21,394 nt of DNA from Ignavibacteria bacterium (GTDB lineage Bacteria; Bacteroidota; Ignavibacteria; UBA10030; SZUA-254): the NCBI GenBank assembly GCA_005877655.1, contig VBOC01000153.1, forward strand, positions 1 through 21,394. The letters run 5' to 3'. Positions 15,033-21,394 of this stretch are shown piece by piece. The notes beneath the pieces are model-generated. The model saw only the letters and a list, made by a program, of their open reading frames with translations, searched no databases and was not told the origin of the DNA. Position 1 is the first letter of the stretch. Each line of letters begins with the position of its first letter. Position numbers and translations under genes: made by a program.

Positions 15033-15690
15033 GATACTCTTCGCGGACGACCACGGCGTCGTAAGGAGCGGCCTGAGGGCGCTCTTTAAAAGTTCACCGG
15101 AGTTTATGATCGTCGGTGAAGCCTCCGACGGCGAGCAGGCAATCCGCCTGGCGGAAAAGTGTAATCCGGATATCGTGCTTCTCGACATCACGATGCCGAG
15201 AGTAAACGGCATCGAGGCGACGCAGGCTATCAAGAGAAACAACCCGAATACGCGCGTGCTGATACTCACGATCCACGAAGATGAGGATTACGTCTACGAG
15301 ATGATCCGGGCGGGTGCTAACGGCTACGTGCTGAAGAGCGCGGAGAAACGGGAAATATTCGCTGCCGTTCGTGCGGTCGCAGGGGGAGAGAATTTCTTCA
15401 GCCCGACCGTTTCAAAACTGATCGTGGACGGCTTCATCCGGAAGGCGAAGGAGGAGAAGGAGACGCACCCCGCAGTGGCCTCGAAGACCCGGCTGACGGG
15501 GCGTGAAACCGAGGTGCTGAAATACATCGCCCAGGGCCTGTCAAGTCCGCAGATCGCCGGAAAACTGTTCCTCAGCGTCAATACCGTGAACACCCACCGC
15601 AACAACCTGATGCAGAAGCTCGATATCCACGACACCGGAGGCCTCGTCCGTTATGCTTTTGAGAGCGGTCTGGCAGAACTGAAGGTCTGA
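15019..15690 (+). CDS. NarL/LuxR-family response regulator
   Basis: Protein of 223 residues starting MEKIKILFADDHGVVRSGLR at ATG 15019, inside the end of the kinase gene (14-base overlap). The longer frame from 14953 is not needed. The receiver domain has Asp10 and Asp11, phosphoacceptor Asp56 in DIVLLDITMPRVNG, Thr in LILTIHED and Lys in GYVLKSAEK. The output is a LuxR-type HTH (LTGRETEVLKYIAQGLSSPQ, LFLSVNTVNTHRNNLMQKL). It should be phosphorylated by the adjacent HisKA_3 kinase and act as a DNA-binding transcription regulator, thus as the output of the stressosome operon. It is the last gene before the hairpin at 15695. Its targets are unknown; the neighbouring sigma-54 activator gene is one candidate. 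Confidence 0.93.
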   Translation: MEKIKILFADDHGVVRSGLRALFKSSPEFMIVGEASDGEQAIRLAEKCNPDIVLLDITMPRVNGIEATQAIKRNNPNTRVLILTIHEDEDYVYEMIRAGANGYVLKSAEKREIFAAVRAVAGGENFFSPTVSKLIVDGFIRKAKEEKETHPAVASKTRLTGRETEVLKYIAQGLSSPQIAGKLFLSVNTVNTHRNNLMQKLDIHDTGGLVRYAFESGLAELKV

Positions 15691-15694
15691 ACCC

Positions 15695-15730
15695 ATTTGA
15701 GTGAATCTTCCCGGAATTCATCACTCAAAT
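15695..15730 (+). terminator. Hairpin after the stressosome/two-component operon
   Basis: ATTTGAGTGA (15695-15704) and TCACTCAAAT (15721-15730) form a perfect ten-pair stem with a 16-base loop, five bases after the response regulator stop. The loop itself contains TTCCCGGAA. Only a short T-rich stretch follows, so termination may be partial. As DNA the same dyad could be an operator for the next gene. Confidence 0.5.
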
Positions 15731-15797
15731 TCTCTAATGTCTTCCCCGGGGGAGCTACTTGTATCACCGTAGTAATAAAATTACACAAATCGGAGGA

Positions 15798-15826
15798 TTG
15801 TGATTGGTCCGGTATGAGAGTATCTT
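15798..15826 (+). promoter_or_regulatory. Possible promoter of the sigma-54 activator gene
   Basis: TTGTGA (15798-15803) and TATCTT (15821-15826) are 17 bases apart and lie 34 bases before the likely start codon at 15860. Each box matches four of six sigma70 consensus bases, so support is limited. Confidence 0.3.
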
Positions 15827-15859
15827 GATGATCATGAATCTTTCCATACACGAGGACGG

Positions 15860-16805
15860 ATGAAGCCCGAAGCCGAAACTTGTCGGCGAGAGCCACGCAA
15901 TCCTGGAGATCCAGTCTGCGATCGCCCTCGTTGCGAAGTCGCCCACGGCAGTCCTCATCACCGGGGAAAGCGGCACCGGGAAGGAGGTCGTCGCGAGGCT
16001 GATCCATGCCCAGAGTGAGCGGGCCGGCAAGCCCTTTATTGCCGTCAATTGCGGGGCCTTCCCCAGAGAGGTTATCGAAAACGAGCTCTTCGGGCATGTG
16101 CGGGGAGCGTTCACCGGGGCCCTGCCAAAGAAGGCCGGATGTTTCGAGCTCGCCGACGGCGGCACGCTCTTTTTTGACGAGCTGGCGGAAATGCATCCCG
16201 ACACGCAGGTGAAATTGCTACGCGCCATCGAGCTGAAAACATTCCGCAGATTGGGGGGAGACGAGGATATCACCGTCGATGTGAGAACGCTGGCCGCGAC
16301 CAATGAAGATATCTCTGCGGCTCTGAAGTCGGGCGATTTGCGCGAGGACCTCTACTACAGGTTCAGCGTCATTGAAATCTTCATTCCTCCGCTCCGGGAG
16401 CGCAGAGAGGACATTCCCTTGCTCGTCGAGGAGTTTCTCAATATGTTCAGCGAGCAATATAGCAAATCGCGGCAACGGTTCTCCGATGGTGCCATCGAGC
16501 TGCTCTTGCGCGCAGATTGGGCGGGCAACGTCCGCGAGCTGAAAAATGTGGTCGAACGCGCCGTCGTCATGTGCCCCGATGAAAAGATCGAACCAAAGTA
16601 TCTCCCCGAGCGCATCACCGGGCATCGGGGGACTCAATCGCCGATCTTCATCCCCTTCGGGACGACCCTTCAGGCCGCGGAGAAGGCGATCATCCTTCAA
16701 ACTCTTGCCTCGGTTCAGAACAATCGTTCGAAAGCAGCGAAGCTTCTGGGCCTTAGCAGGAGAGCCCTCCTCTATAAACTGCAGCGTTTCAGACAGACCG
16801 CCTGA
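15860..16805 (+). CDS. Sigma-54-dependent activator without sensory domain (one apparent frameshift at its start)
   Basis: The AAA+ frame is open to 16805 but closes at a TGA at 15861 and has no normal start before the conserved core. Removing one C from CCC (15866-15868) joins it to ATG 15860, which has GAGG four bases upstream. This gives MKPKPKLVGESHAILEIQ and exactly 315 codons. The repaired 314-residue protein resembles PspF in layout, with no receiver or sensor domain. It has Walker A GESGTGKE (about 35-42), ELFGHVRGAFTGAL with an intact sigma-54 contact loop GAFTGA, Walker B GGTLFFDEL, the arginine-finger region FSVIEIFIPPLRERREDIP, and a Fis-type HTH at the end (NNRSKAAKLLGLSRRALLYK). 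It would drive ATP-dependent opening of sigma-54 promoters. How it is controlled is not visible. The extra base may be a read error. Confidence 0.82.
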
Positions 16806-16818
16806 GAGCGAGCTCGTT

Positions 16819-16856
16819 AAAAAAAAGGCGGTACCTCGCTGACGCTTGGCACCGCC
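16819..16856 (-). terminator. Rho-independent terminator of the GH18 gene
   Basis: Read on the minus strand, GGCGGT (16856-16851) pairs with ACCGCC (16832-16827), extended inside by GCC/GGT-type pairs, and is followed by eight T (16826-16819). It lies about 55 bases beyond the stop of the GH18 gene. The plus-strand side has no T run, so it serves the minus-strand gene, although it also sits 13 bases after the sigma-54 activator stop. Confidence 0.85.
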
Positions 16857-16911
16857 CGGTCCACGGTCCCTGGAATCCGAATTGGGCCGGATTCAATGCT
16901 CCGCCGAGAGT

Positions 16912-17401
16912 CTACTTCAAGAGGATGAGCTTTCGGGTCTGCGAGGACGCAGACGCCAGGAGCCGATAGAAATAGGTTCCGCTCGGCACCCCGTTTGCGT
17001 TCCAGACGGCCTCGAACCTGCCGGCCGGAAGATCTCCTTCGATCAGCGTCGCCACCTCTTCCCCCACTCCGTTGTAGACTTTCAATGTGGCGTGTCCCGG
17101 TTGCAGCAGATCGAATTGAATCGTTGTCGTCGGATTGAACGGGTTCGGGAAATTCTGTGCAAGCCCGTACGACTGCGGCACGATATTTTCGGCCTGCCCG
17201 AAGATCGATGTTCCGGAGGAAAGCACCACTCCGGTCGTCCTTACCAGGAAGTGATAGATGCTTGACCAGGGGCTCCCTGCGCTGGCATTCGACGCGCTGA
17301 CCCTCCAGAAATAGACGGTGCCGTTGATGAAGCCCCCCAGGCTTAATGAGGTACCGGGAATTCCGGCCTGGTCAGAAAACAGCGACCAGCTGCTGATTCG
17401 C
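16912..17401 (-). CDS. C-terminal segment of the GH18 gene: last FN3-like part and type IX sorting domain
   Basis: Third reading frame of the GH18 gene. After the break in the C run at 17401-17405 it reads WSLFSDQAGIPGTSLSLGG, then TVYFWRVSASNASAG and WSSIYHFLV, the second half of an FN3-like module. The last 80 residues are a por/type IX secretion C-terminal domain with NFPNPFNPTTTIQFDL, GHATLKVYNGVGEEVATL, GVPSGTYFYRL and the basic end TRKLILLK. The domain targets cargo through the outer-membrane type IX machinery and is cut off afterwards. On its own this frame has no good start codon. Confidence 0.7.
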
Positions 17402-19955
17402 CCCCGTTACCGTCGCGTAATTCCAGGGCGAGTAGAGGGCCGGAGCCGCGAGTACCAGCGGTAAAGCCGCCATCGTCGTAAACGCGTTTGCATTCGACCA
17501 ACCGCCGGCTCCGGCTGAATTCACCGCGCATGCGCGCCAGTAATAGGTTGTCGAGTTCTGGAGGCCGCTCGCCGCGTACGATGTCGCCGTGAGTCCGCTT
17601 TGATCGACTGCGGTGGCCGAGAAGGCGGAGCTCGTCGAGACCTGGACACGATAGGTCGCGGCGCCGGAGGAGGCGTTCCAGGTCAGCGCCGGATTCGTTG
17701 CGATTCCGGTGGCGCCGGTTGCCGGCGTGCTCAGGGTGGGGGGGGCGGGAACCGAGTGTCCGCCTGAGCCCACGAATCGTAAATCGTCGACGAAGTAAGT
17801 TTTTGAAACGCCGCTGCCTTCCATGATATCCACGCGGTGTATCGGCTGGTTTCCCGGATTGAGCTGGCTCATCGGAATGGAAACCGCCATCCATTGATTC
17901 GCGGGGACCGATCCGTAATTGACACTCGGGAAGGAGGATCCGAGTTCATTTTCAAGCCGAGCTCCGATCGAGACGCCGCTCATCGAAGTATAGAGTACGA
18001 AATCGAGACTCTTGTACGCGGCGGGATCGAAGTTGACCGGGGATCCCCAGTTTCCGCTGTGCACGCTCAAGCCCCCCCAGCTGTTCTGGATTACTTTGAC
18101 GGACGCGGCGCCGCCATAGTGCTGTTCGCCGCTCGAATAATCGACGGTCGCAGACCACGAAGCATTGATCCAGGGCGCGAGCAACCTGTCCTGTGCCACC
18201 CAGAGATCCGATGACGTTGGAGGAGGACCGGCGAGTGTCGTGAAACCTGATGCACCCGACCAGCCGCTTGTCCCCGATGAATTCGTAGCATTCACGCGCC
18301 AGTAGTAAGCCGTGGAGGTCTGGAGGCCTGTGACCGCACCCGAGGTTGTGGAGAGTCCGATCTGATCGACGACCGTGGTCGAAAAGGCGGAGCTTGCGGA
18401 GACCTGCAGCCTGTACGACGAAGCGCCGGAAGAGGCGTTCCACGCGAGCGTGGGATTGGTGGCGACTCCGGTGGCGCCGGTTGCGGGAGAAGCCAGGACC
18501 GGTGCGGCGGGCGCTTGGGGAGGAGGGGGCCCGCTCACGGTCGTAAAGCCGAAGCTTCCGGACCATGCGCTTGTGCCGGCCGAATTGGTGGCATTCACGC
18601 GCCAGTAGTAAGCCGTGGAGGTCTGGAGGCCTGTGACCGCACCCGAGGTTGTGGAGAGTCCGCTCTGATCGACCACTGTCGTGGAGAAAGCGGAACTTGC
18701 CGAGACCTGCACCCGGTACGATGTGGCGCCTGTGGAACTGTTCCAGGTGAGTGTGGAAGCAGTCGCAACGCCCGTTGTGCCGTTGGCCGGAGAGGCCAAC
18801 AGGGGGGCCTGCGGGACTGTCGGGGTTCCTCCGCCGGGCCTGAAGCAAGCGGTCGCGATTGGGAAAGCTTGAGGGCAGATACCCACCGCCAAGCTCCCAG
18901 ATGATCACTCCGCCTATCCCCTTATCCCTGGTGTACTGTACCTTTTTCTGACACGTCGTCTCGTCGTCGTAGGAAATGAACTTGTCATTGGCCGAACCGG
19001 CGTTGTCGATGCCGAGATACGCAGCCTGCGCGCCGGCGTCCCAGTGGACATACTGGGGCTGATAATAGGTCTGCATCATGGATGAATAGGGAAGGTTCGA
19101 CTGAACAGAGGGGGCGCTTGACCAGCTCTGACGCGGTTCAGTTGCTCCGCCGGCCGGGGTTCCGCTCCCTCCGCTCCAGACATAGGCGTAGAAATCGATA
19201 CCGATGCCGATCTTGCCTTTCGCGATCCCCGCCGATGTGAAGCCGTCGACCATTCCGTTCGCCGACGGAACCGGTCCGCCTGTGCTCGGGAAGGTGTAAC
19301 CGCCGTCGTAGATGGCGGAATTGTGCCACGTGACCCACCCGCCCCATGCGCCGGAGAGGTCGTAGGTCATGATATTAATCTGATCGAACTTCGACTGGAC
19401 CTGCGCCAGGATCGAGGGCTGCCAGGCGGTGGCGGCCGTCAATAGCGGGCGCGGACTCACGGCGTCGAGCGCGGTTCTCAGGGCTGTGATCAAGGCGGTG
19501 TACTGCGCGGCATCGCCCGGATTCAACGGTTCCCAGTCGATGTCGACGCCGTCGTATCCCCGGCTCGTCATAAAACCGACAAGATTACTGACAAAGGTGG
19601 GAAGGGTCGCGGCTCCGGTGGCGCCGAGGAAGCCGCCATCGGTGGCCCATCCTCCGACGCAGATCAGCGCCTTCTTGCCCGCCGCATGTGCGGCCTGGAC
19701 TAAAGCGGAAGAGTTCGCCTGAGTGATGCTGTTGCTCGAATAATCGAGCGTGCCGTTCGAACCGGGTACGAGAGAAAAGTGGATGACGTGGGTGAGGGCT
19801 CCGTAGTCGATGTTCTGAGCCGGAAGCAGACCGTCGTTGGCCTGGCCCTGGCTCCAGCCGGCGTAGTACGCGCTAACCCATGGGCCGGTCTGTGCCTTGA
19901 GATTGATCAGTGTAGAGAGCAAGAGCATACTGATGAACAACGTTCGCTTTCGCAC
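16912..19955 (-). CDS. GH18 chitinase-like secreted multidomain protein with type IX sorting domain (two apparent frameshifts)
   Basis: Read from GTG 19955 (GGAG nine bases upstream) to the stop at 16912, the gene needs one base removed from GGG at 18836-18838 and one from CCCCC at 17401-17405. The result is exactly 1014 codons (1013 residues). Order of parts: signal peptide to about Gln22 (LLLSTLINLKAQ); GH18 barrel about 23-373 with catalytic DGVDIDWE (135-142, acid Glu142), ICVGGWA, INIMTYDLSGAWGGW and GGVIIWELGGGYLP; two FN3-like modules to about 565; a carbohydrate-binding-like beta module to about 740; two more FN3-like modules; and a C-terminal domain with NFPNPFNPTT and PSGTYFYRL, the type IX secretion signal. 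GH18 enzymes hydrolyse chitin or related beta-1,4-GlcNAc polymers. The protein is probably exported and surface-bound or released. Without repair it is split into three reading frames. Confidence 0.85.
17372..18835 (-). CDS. Middle segment of the GH18 gene: FN3-like modules and carbohydrate-binding-like module
   Basis: This is the second reading frame of the GH18 gene, open between the two frame breaks and ending at a premature TGA at 17372. It carries module 1 (PQAPLLASPANGTTGVA ... YRVQVSASSAFSTTVVDQSG), module 2 (APVLASPATGATGVATNP), then about 170 residues of a jelly-roll-like module. That module has DLWVAQDRLLAPWINASWSA, WGGLSVHSGNWGSPVNF, SLDFVLYTSMSGVSIGARL, NQWMAVSIPMSQLNPGNQP and YFVDDLRFVG. 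It has the look of a carbohydrate-binding module that ends with a calcium- or ligand-site VDDLRF strand. Module 3 (PPTLSTPATGATGIA) follows. The FN3-like repeats are about 101 codons long and probably act as spacers. Confidence 0.7.
   Translation of the reverse strand, partial: GGGTPTVPQAPLLASPANGTTGVATASTLTWNSSTGATSYRVQVSASSAFSTTVVDQSGLSTTSGAVTGLQTSTAYYWRVNATNSAGTSAWSGSFGFTTVSGPPPPQAPAAPVLASPATGATGVATNPTLAWNASSGASSYRLQVSASSAFSTTVVDQIGLSTTSGAVTGLQTSTAYYWRVNATNSSGTSGWSGASGFTTLAGPPPTSSDLWVAQDRLLAPWINASWSATVDYSSGEQHYGGAASVKVIQNSWGGLSVHSGNWGSPVNFDPAAYKSLDFVLYTSMSGVSIGARLENELGSSFPSVNYGSVPANQWMAVSIPMSQLNPGNQPIHRVDIMEGSGVSKTYFVDDLRFVGSGGHSVPAPPTLSTPATGATGIATNPALTWNASSGAATYRVQVSTSSAFSATAVDQSGLTATSYAASGLQNSTTYYWRACAVNSAGAGGWSNANAFTTMAALPLVLAAPALYSPWNYATVTGANQQLVAVF
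18288..18359. repeat. FN3-module DNA repeat, copy B (72 bp identical to copy A)
   Basis: These 72 bases are identical to 18591-18662, 303 bases (101 codons) away in the same gene. They encode the AVTGLQTSTAYYWRVNAT part of two neighbouring FN3-like modules. The identity at DNA level points to recent duplication or gene conversion. Confidence 0.85.
18522..18722. repeat. FN3-module DNA repeat, copy A (201 bp, shared with 21194-21394)
   Basis: It aligns without gaps to 21194-21394 in the next gene. The first 56 and last 67 bases are identical. Nearly all differences fall in one block around 18638-18655. It encodes a proline-glycine linker and one FN3-like module half. Confidence 0.85.
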
Positions 19956-20323
19956 GGTTGCATTCTCCAAAATAGTTCATTCCTGTGGATTCGGTGGCCA
20001 CAGCGCTATTGCGCCGCGCGGCTGCCGCCCCGCTCCCGCTCCTTCTGAGATATGTTTTGTTCTCCCTCATGATTATTTTTTTGACTCGTAAAATTACGAA
20101 CTCCCGCAGACGCATGGTATCGGGAAAACACTGAAATTCTTGTAGCCCGGCTGGCGGCAACGTTGTCGGACAATTAACCACGCGATGGATTGAATCCGCA
20201 CAAACGCACCTGAATCGCAGAAAAGATTCAGACGAATTCAAACTGAAGTGTGAGCGGATCGGGCGCAGGGAAAAGGTTCGGAAGGATTGGCGCAGTCGGG
20301 AGGGTGAGCAGACGGGGGTTACG
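19956..20323. other. Intergenic region upstream of the GH18 gene
   Basis: About 370 bases with no supported gene. It holds the ribosome site GGAG (19965-19968) and should hold the promoter of the GH18 gene. An AT-rich patch at 20065-20100 (minus strand TAATTTTA near 20093) resembles the Bacteroidota -7 element TAnnTTTG, but no partner -33 element is at the right distance. Open frames here are short and without recognisable content. Confidence 0.5.
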
Positions 20324-20359
20324 AAAACAAAGCGGCACCGCGCTTGCGCGCGATGCCGC
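20324..20359 (-). terminator. Rho-independent terminator of the right-edge type IX cargo gene
   Basis: On the minus strand GCGGCATCGCGC (20359-20348) pairs with GCGCGGTGCCGC (20343-20332), a 12-pair stem with one G-T pair and a four-base loop, followed by TTTGTTTT (20331-20324). It lies about 50 bases after the stop of the gene ending at 20410. Confidence 0.9.
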
Positions 20360-20409
20360 CTGGTGGATGGGTGGATAGCCCAAATCGAGCAGAATGCCGT
20401 GCTGTTACG

Positions 20410-21394
20410 CTATTTCATGAGCACGAGCTTCCGTATCTGCGAGAAATCCCCTGAGATCAATCGATAGAAATAGGTGCCGCTCGGCATCCCGCTTGCATTC
20501 CAGACCGCCTGGAAGCTGCCCGCCGGAAGATCGCCGCCGACGAGGGACGCCACTTCTTCTCCCAAAGTATTGTAGACTTTCAGCGTGGCATGGCCGGCCC
20601 TAGGCAAATCGAATTGAATCGCGGTTGTAGGGTTGAACGGGTTCGGGAAATTCTGTGCCAGCGCATACTGGCGCGGTGTTTCCCCCGAGCCGACCGACAT
20701 AACATCCTCCGGAGGAGGCGGCGGCGTTTCTCCGGTCAGTGAGATGATGACGCGATTGGCGGAAGTCGCTGCCGATGATGATGAAAGAACAAGTTTGCCG
20801 GCCTGAGTGACCTTCACCCAGTAGCCGTTGCCCCGATCGATAGTCTGTGAGACCTCGTATCCATTCCTGTACGTGAAGAAATTTGATGTTGTGATGTTCG
20901 GGGGCAGCGAACTGACGGCCGATACGGGGATGGAGGAGCTGATCGAGCCGATCAGATTCCATCCGCTCTGCACGTCAACTGTGTCGGAGAGGATCGGAGT
21001 TCCCTGAAAATTTGTTGTCTGGTCCGCACCGAACTTGATCCAATATCCGACCCCATTCGATAGAACATCGGTCGCGGTCAACCCGCCCGCCTGGTTGTAC
21101 GCGTATGCACTCGAGATCGCCGTCGGGAAGAGAACCGTCGTTCGCGGATCTGCGGCCGTCACCGGCAGAGAGACCAATTTCCACACAGTGACGGGAGGGG
21201 GCCCGCTCACGGTCGTAAAGCCGAAGCTTCCGGACCATGCGCTTGTGCCCGCCGAATTGGTGGCATTCACACGCCAGTAGTAAGCCGTGGAGGCGTGGAG
21301 GCCTGTGATCGCGTTGGAAACCGCCGGGAGTCCGCTCTGATCGACCACTGTCGTGGAGAAAGCGGAACTTGCCGAGACCTGCACCCGGTACGAT
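20410..21394 (-). CDS. Type IX-secreted protein with FN3-like module (5' part outside window)
   Basis: The visible 327 codons run in from the right edge and stop at 20410. They begin inside an FN3-like module (YRVQVSASSAFSTTVVDQSG ... AYYWRVNATNSAGTSAW) nearly identical to one in the GH18 gene. Next comes about 150 residues of a beta-rich region with the pattern WKLVSLPV, YNQAGGLTATDVLSNGVGYW, SGWNLIGSISSSIPV and GNGYWVKV, seen in many surface proteins of Ignavibacteria-like bacteria. The C-terminal 80 residues are a type IX sorting domain (NFPNPFNPTTAIQFDL, GHATLKVYNTLGEEVASL, PSGTYFYRL, KLVLMK). The catalytic or binding part, if any, lies outside the window, so no function is assigned. It lies upstream of the GH18 gene on the same strand but has its own terminator. 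Confidence 0.85.
   Translation of the reverse strand, partial: SYRVQVSASSAFSTTVVDQSGLPAVSNAITGLHASTAYYWRVNATNSAGTSAWSGSFGFTTVSGPPPVTVWKLVSLPVTAADPRTTVLFPTAISSAYAYNQAGGLTATDVLSNGVGYWIKFGADQTTNFQGTPILSDTVDVQSGWNLIGSISSSIPVSAVSSLPPNITTSNFFTYRNGYEVSQTIDRGNGYWVKVTQAGKLVLSSSSAATSANRVIISLTGETPPPPPEDVMSVGSGETPRQYALAQNFPNPFNPTTAIQFDLPRAGHATLKVYNTLGEEVASLVGGDLPAGSFQAVWNASGMPSGTYFYRLISGDFSQIRKLVLMK
21194..21394. repeat. FN3-module DNA repeat, copy C (201 bp, shared with 18522-18722)
   Basis: Second gene's copy of the module DNA described at 18522-18722. The repeat reaches the window edge, so the shared stretch may be longer. Its block at about 21310-21327 differs from copy A while both flanks are identical, a mosaic pattern. 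Confidence 0.85.

Noticed and set aside
15695..15860. Search for a sigma-54 (-24/-12) promoter near the activator gene
   Set aside because: No TGGCAC-N5-TTGC-like element was found here or in the other intergenic regions on either strand.
18225..18722. Repeats considered as a CRISPR or mobile element
   Set aside because: The repeats lie inside coding sequence with a 303-base (101-codon) period and encode protein modules; no short repeat-spacer pattern or transposase is present.
17952..18836. Continuation of the GH18 frame beyond residue 373
   Set aside because: The 295 residues after the break are basic, His/Arg-rich and match the FN3 repeat region read in the wrong frame.

Overview
The window looks like a chromosomal piece of a GC-rich bacterium of the Bacteroidota/Ignavibacteriota/Chlorobiota (FCB) group. 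The main clue is two secreted proteins ending in the C-terminal sorting domain of type IX secretion (NFPNPFNPTT ... GHATLKVYN ... SGTYFYRL ... K), the form common in Ignavibacteria-like lineages. Assignment below this level is inference. No tRNA, rRNA, CRISPR array, insertion sequence or phage gene was seen.

Left part (1-5700, all minus strand): two cupredoxin genes, a plastocyanin-like lipoprotein and a tandem-cupredoxin protein cut by the window edge; two small RRM RNA-binding proteins in tandem; a B12-binding-type radical SAM protein; and a signal-peptide-bearing methionine sulfoxide reductase MsrA. Middle (6000-11000): a cold-shock protein with its own terminator, a YchF-type ATPase with an apparent internal deletion of about 20 residues in its nucleotide-binding domain, a convergent Sel1-repeat protein, a membrane protein resembling YdjM/DUF457, and an overlapping ferritin-like/VIT1 fusion of the MbfA type.

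Core of interest (11049-16805, plus strand): a near-consensus sigma70-type promoter precedes a tightly packed operon rsbR-rsbS-rsbT-rsbX-histidine kinase-NarL response regulator. This is a stressosome whose released switch kinase RsbT appears to be wired into a two-component system instead of RsbU/sigma-B. The histidine kinase starts with a domain resembling the RsbT-binding N-terminus of RsbU, then has GAF, HisKA_3 and ATPase domains. RsbX would reset the stressosome. A hairpin follows the operon, then a sigma-54 activator with no sensory domain whose first codons need one base removed to be read.

Right part (16819-21394, minus strand): a GH18 chitinase-like gene with fibronectin-III-like modules, a carbohydrate-binding-like module and a type IX sorting domain, broken by two apparent single-base insertions; and the 3' part of a second type IX cargo gene. 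The two share nearly identical 201-bp module DNA. Both genes have strong minus-strand terminators.

Three frame breaks in the window (near 15867, 17403 and 18837) are each repaired by removing one base from a C/G run, and each repaired gene has an exact whole number of codons. Uncorrected read errors are therefore at least as likely as true pseudogenes.
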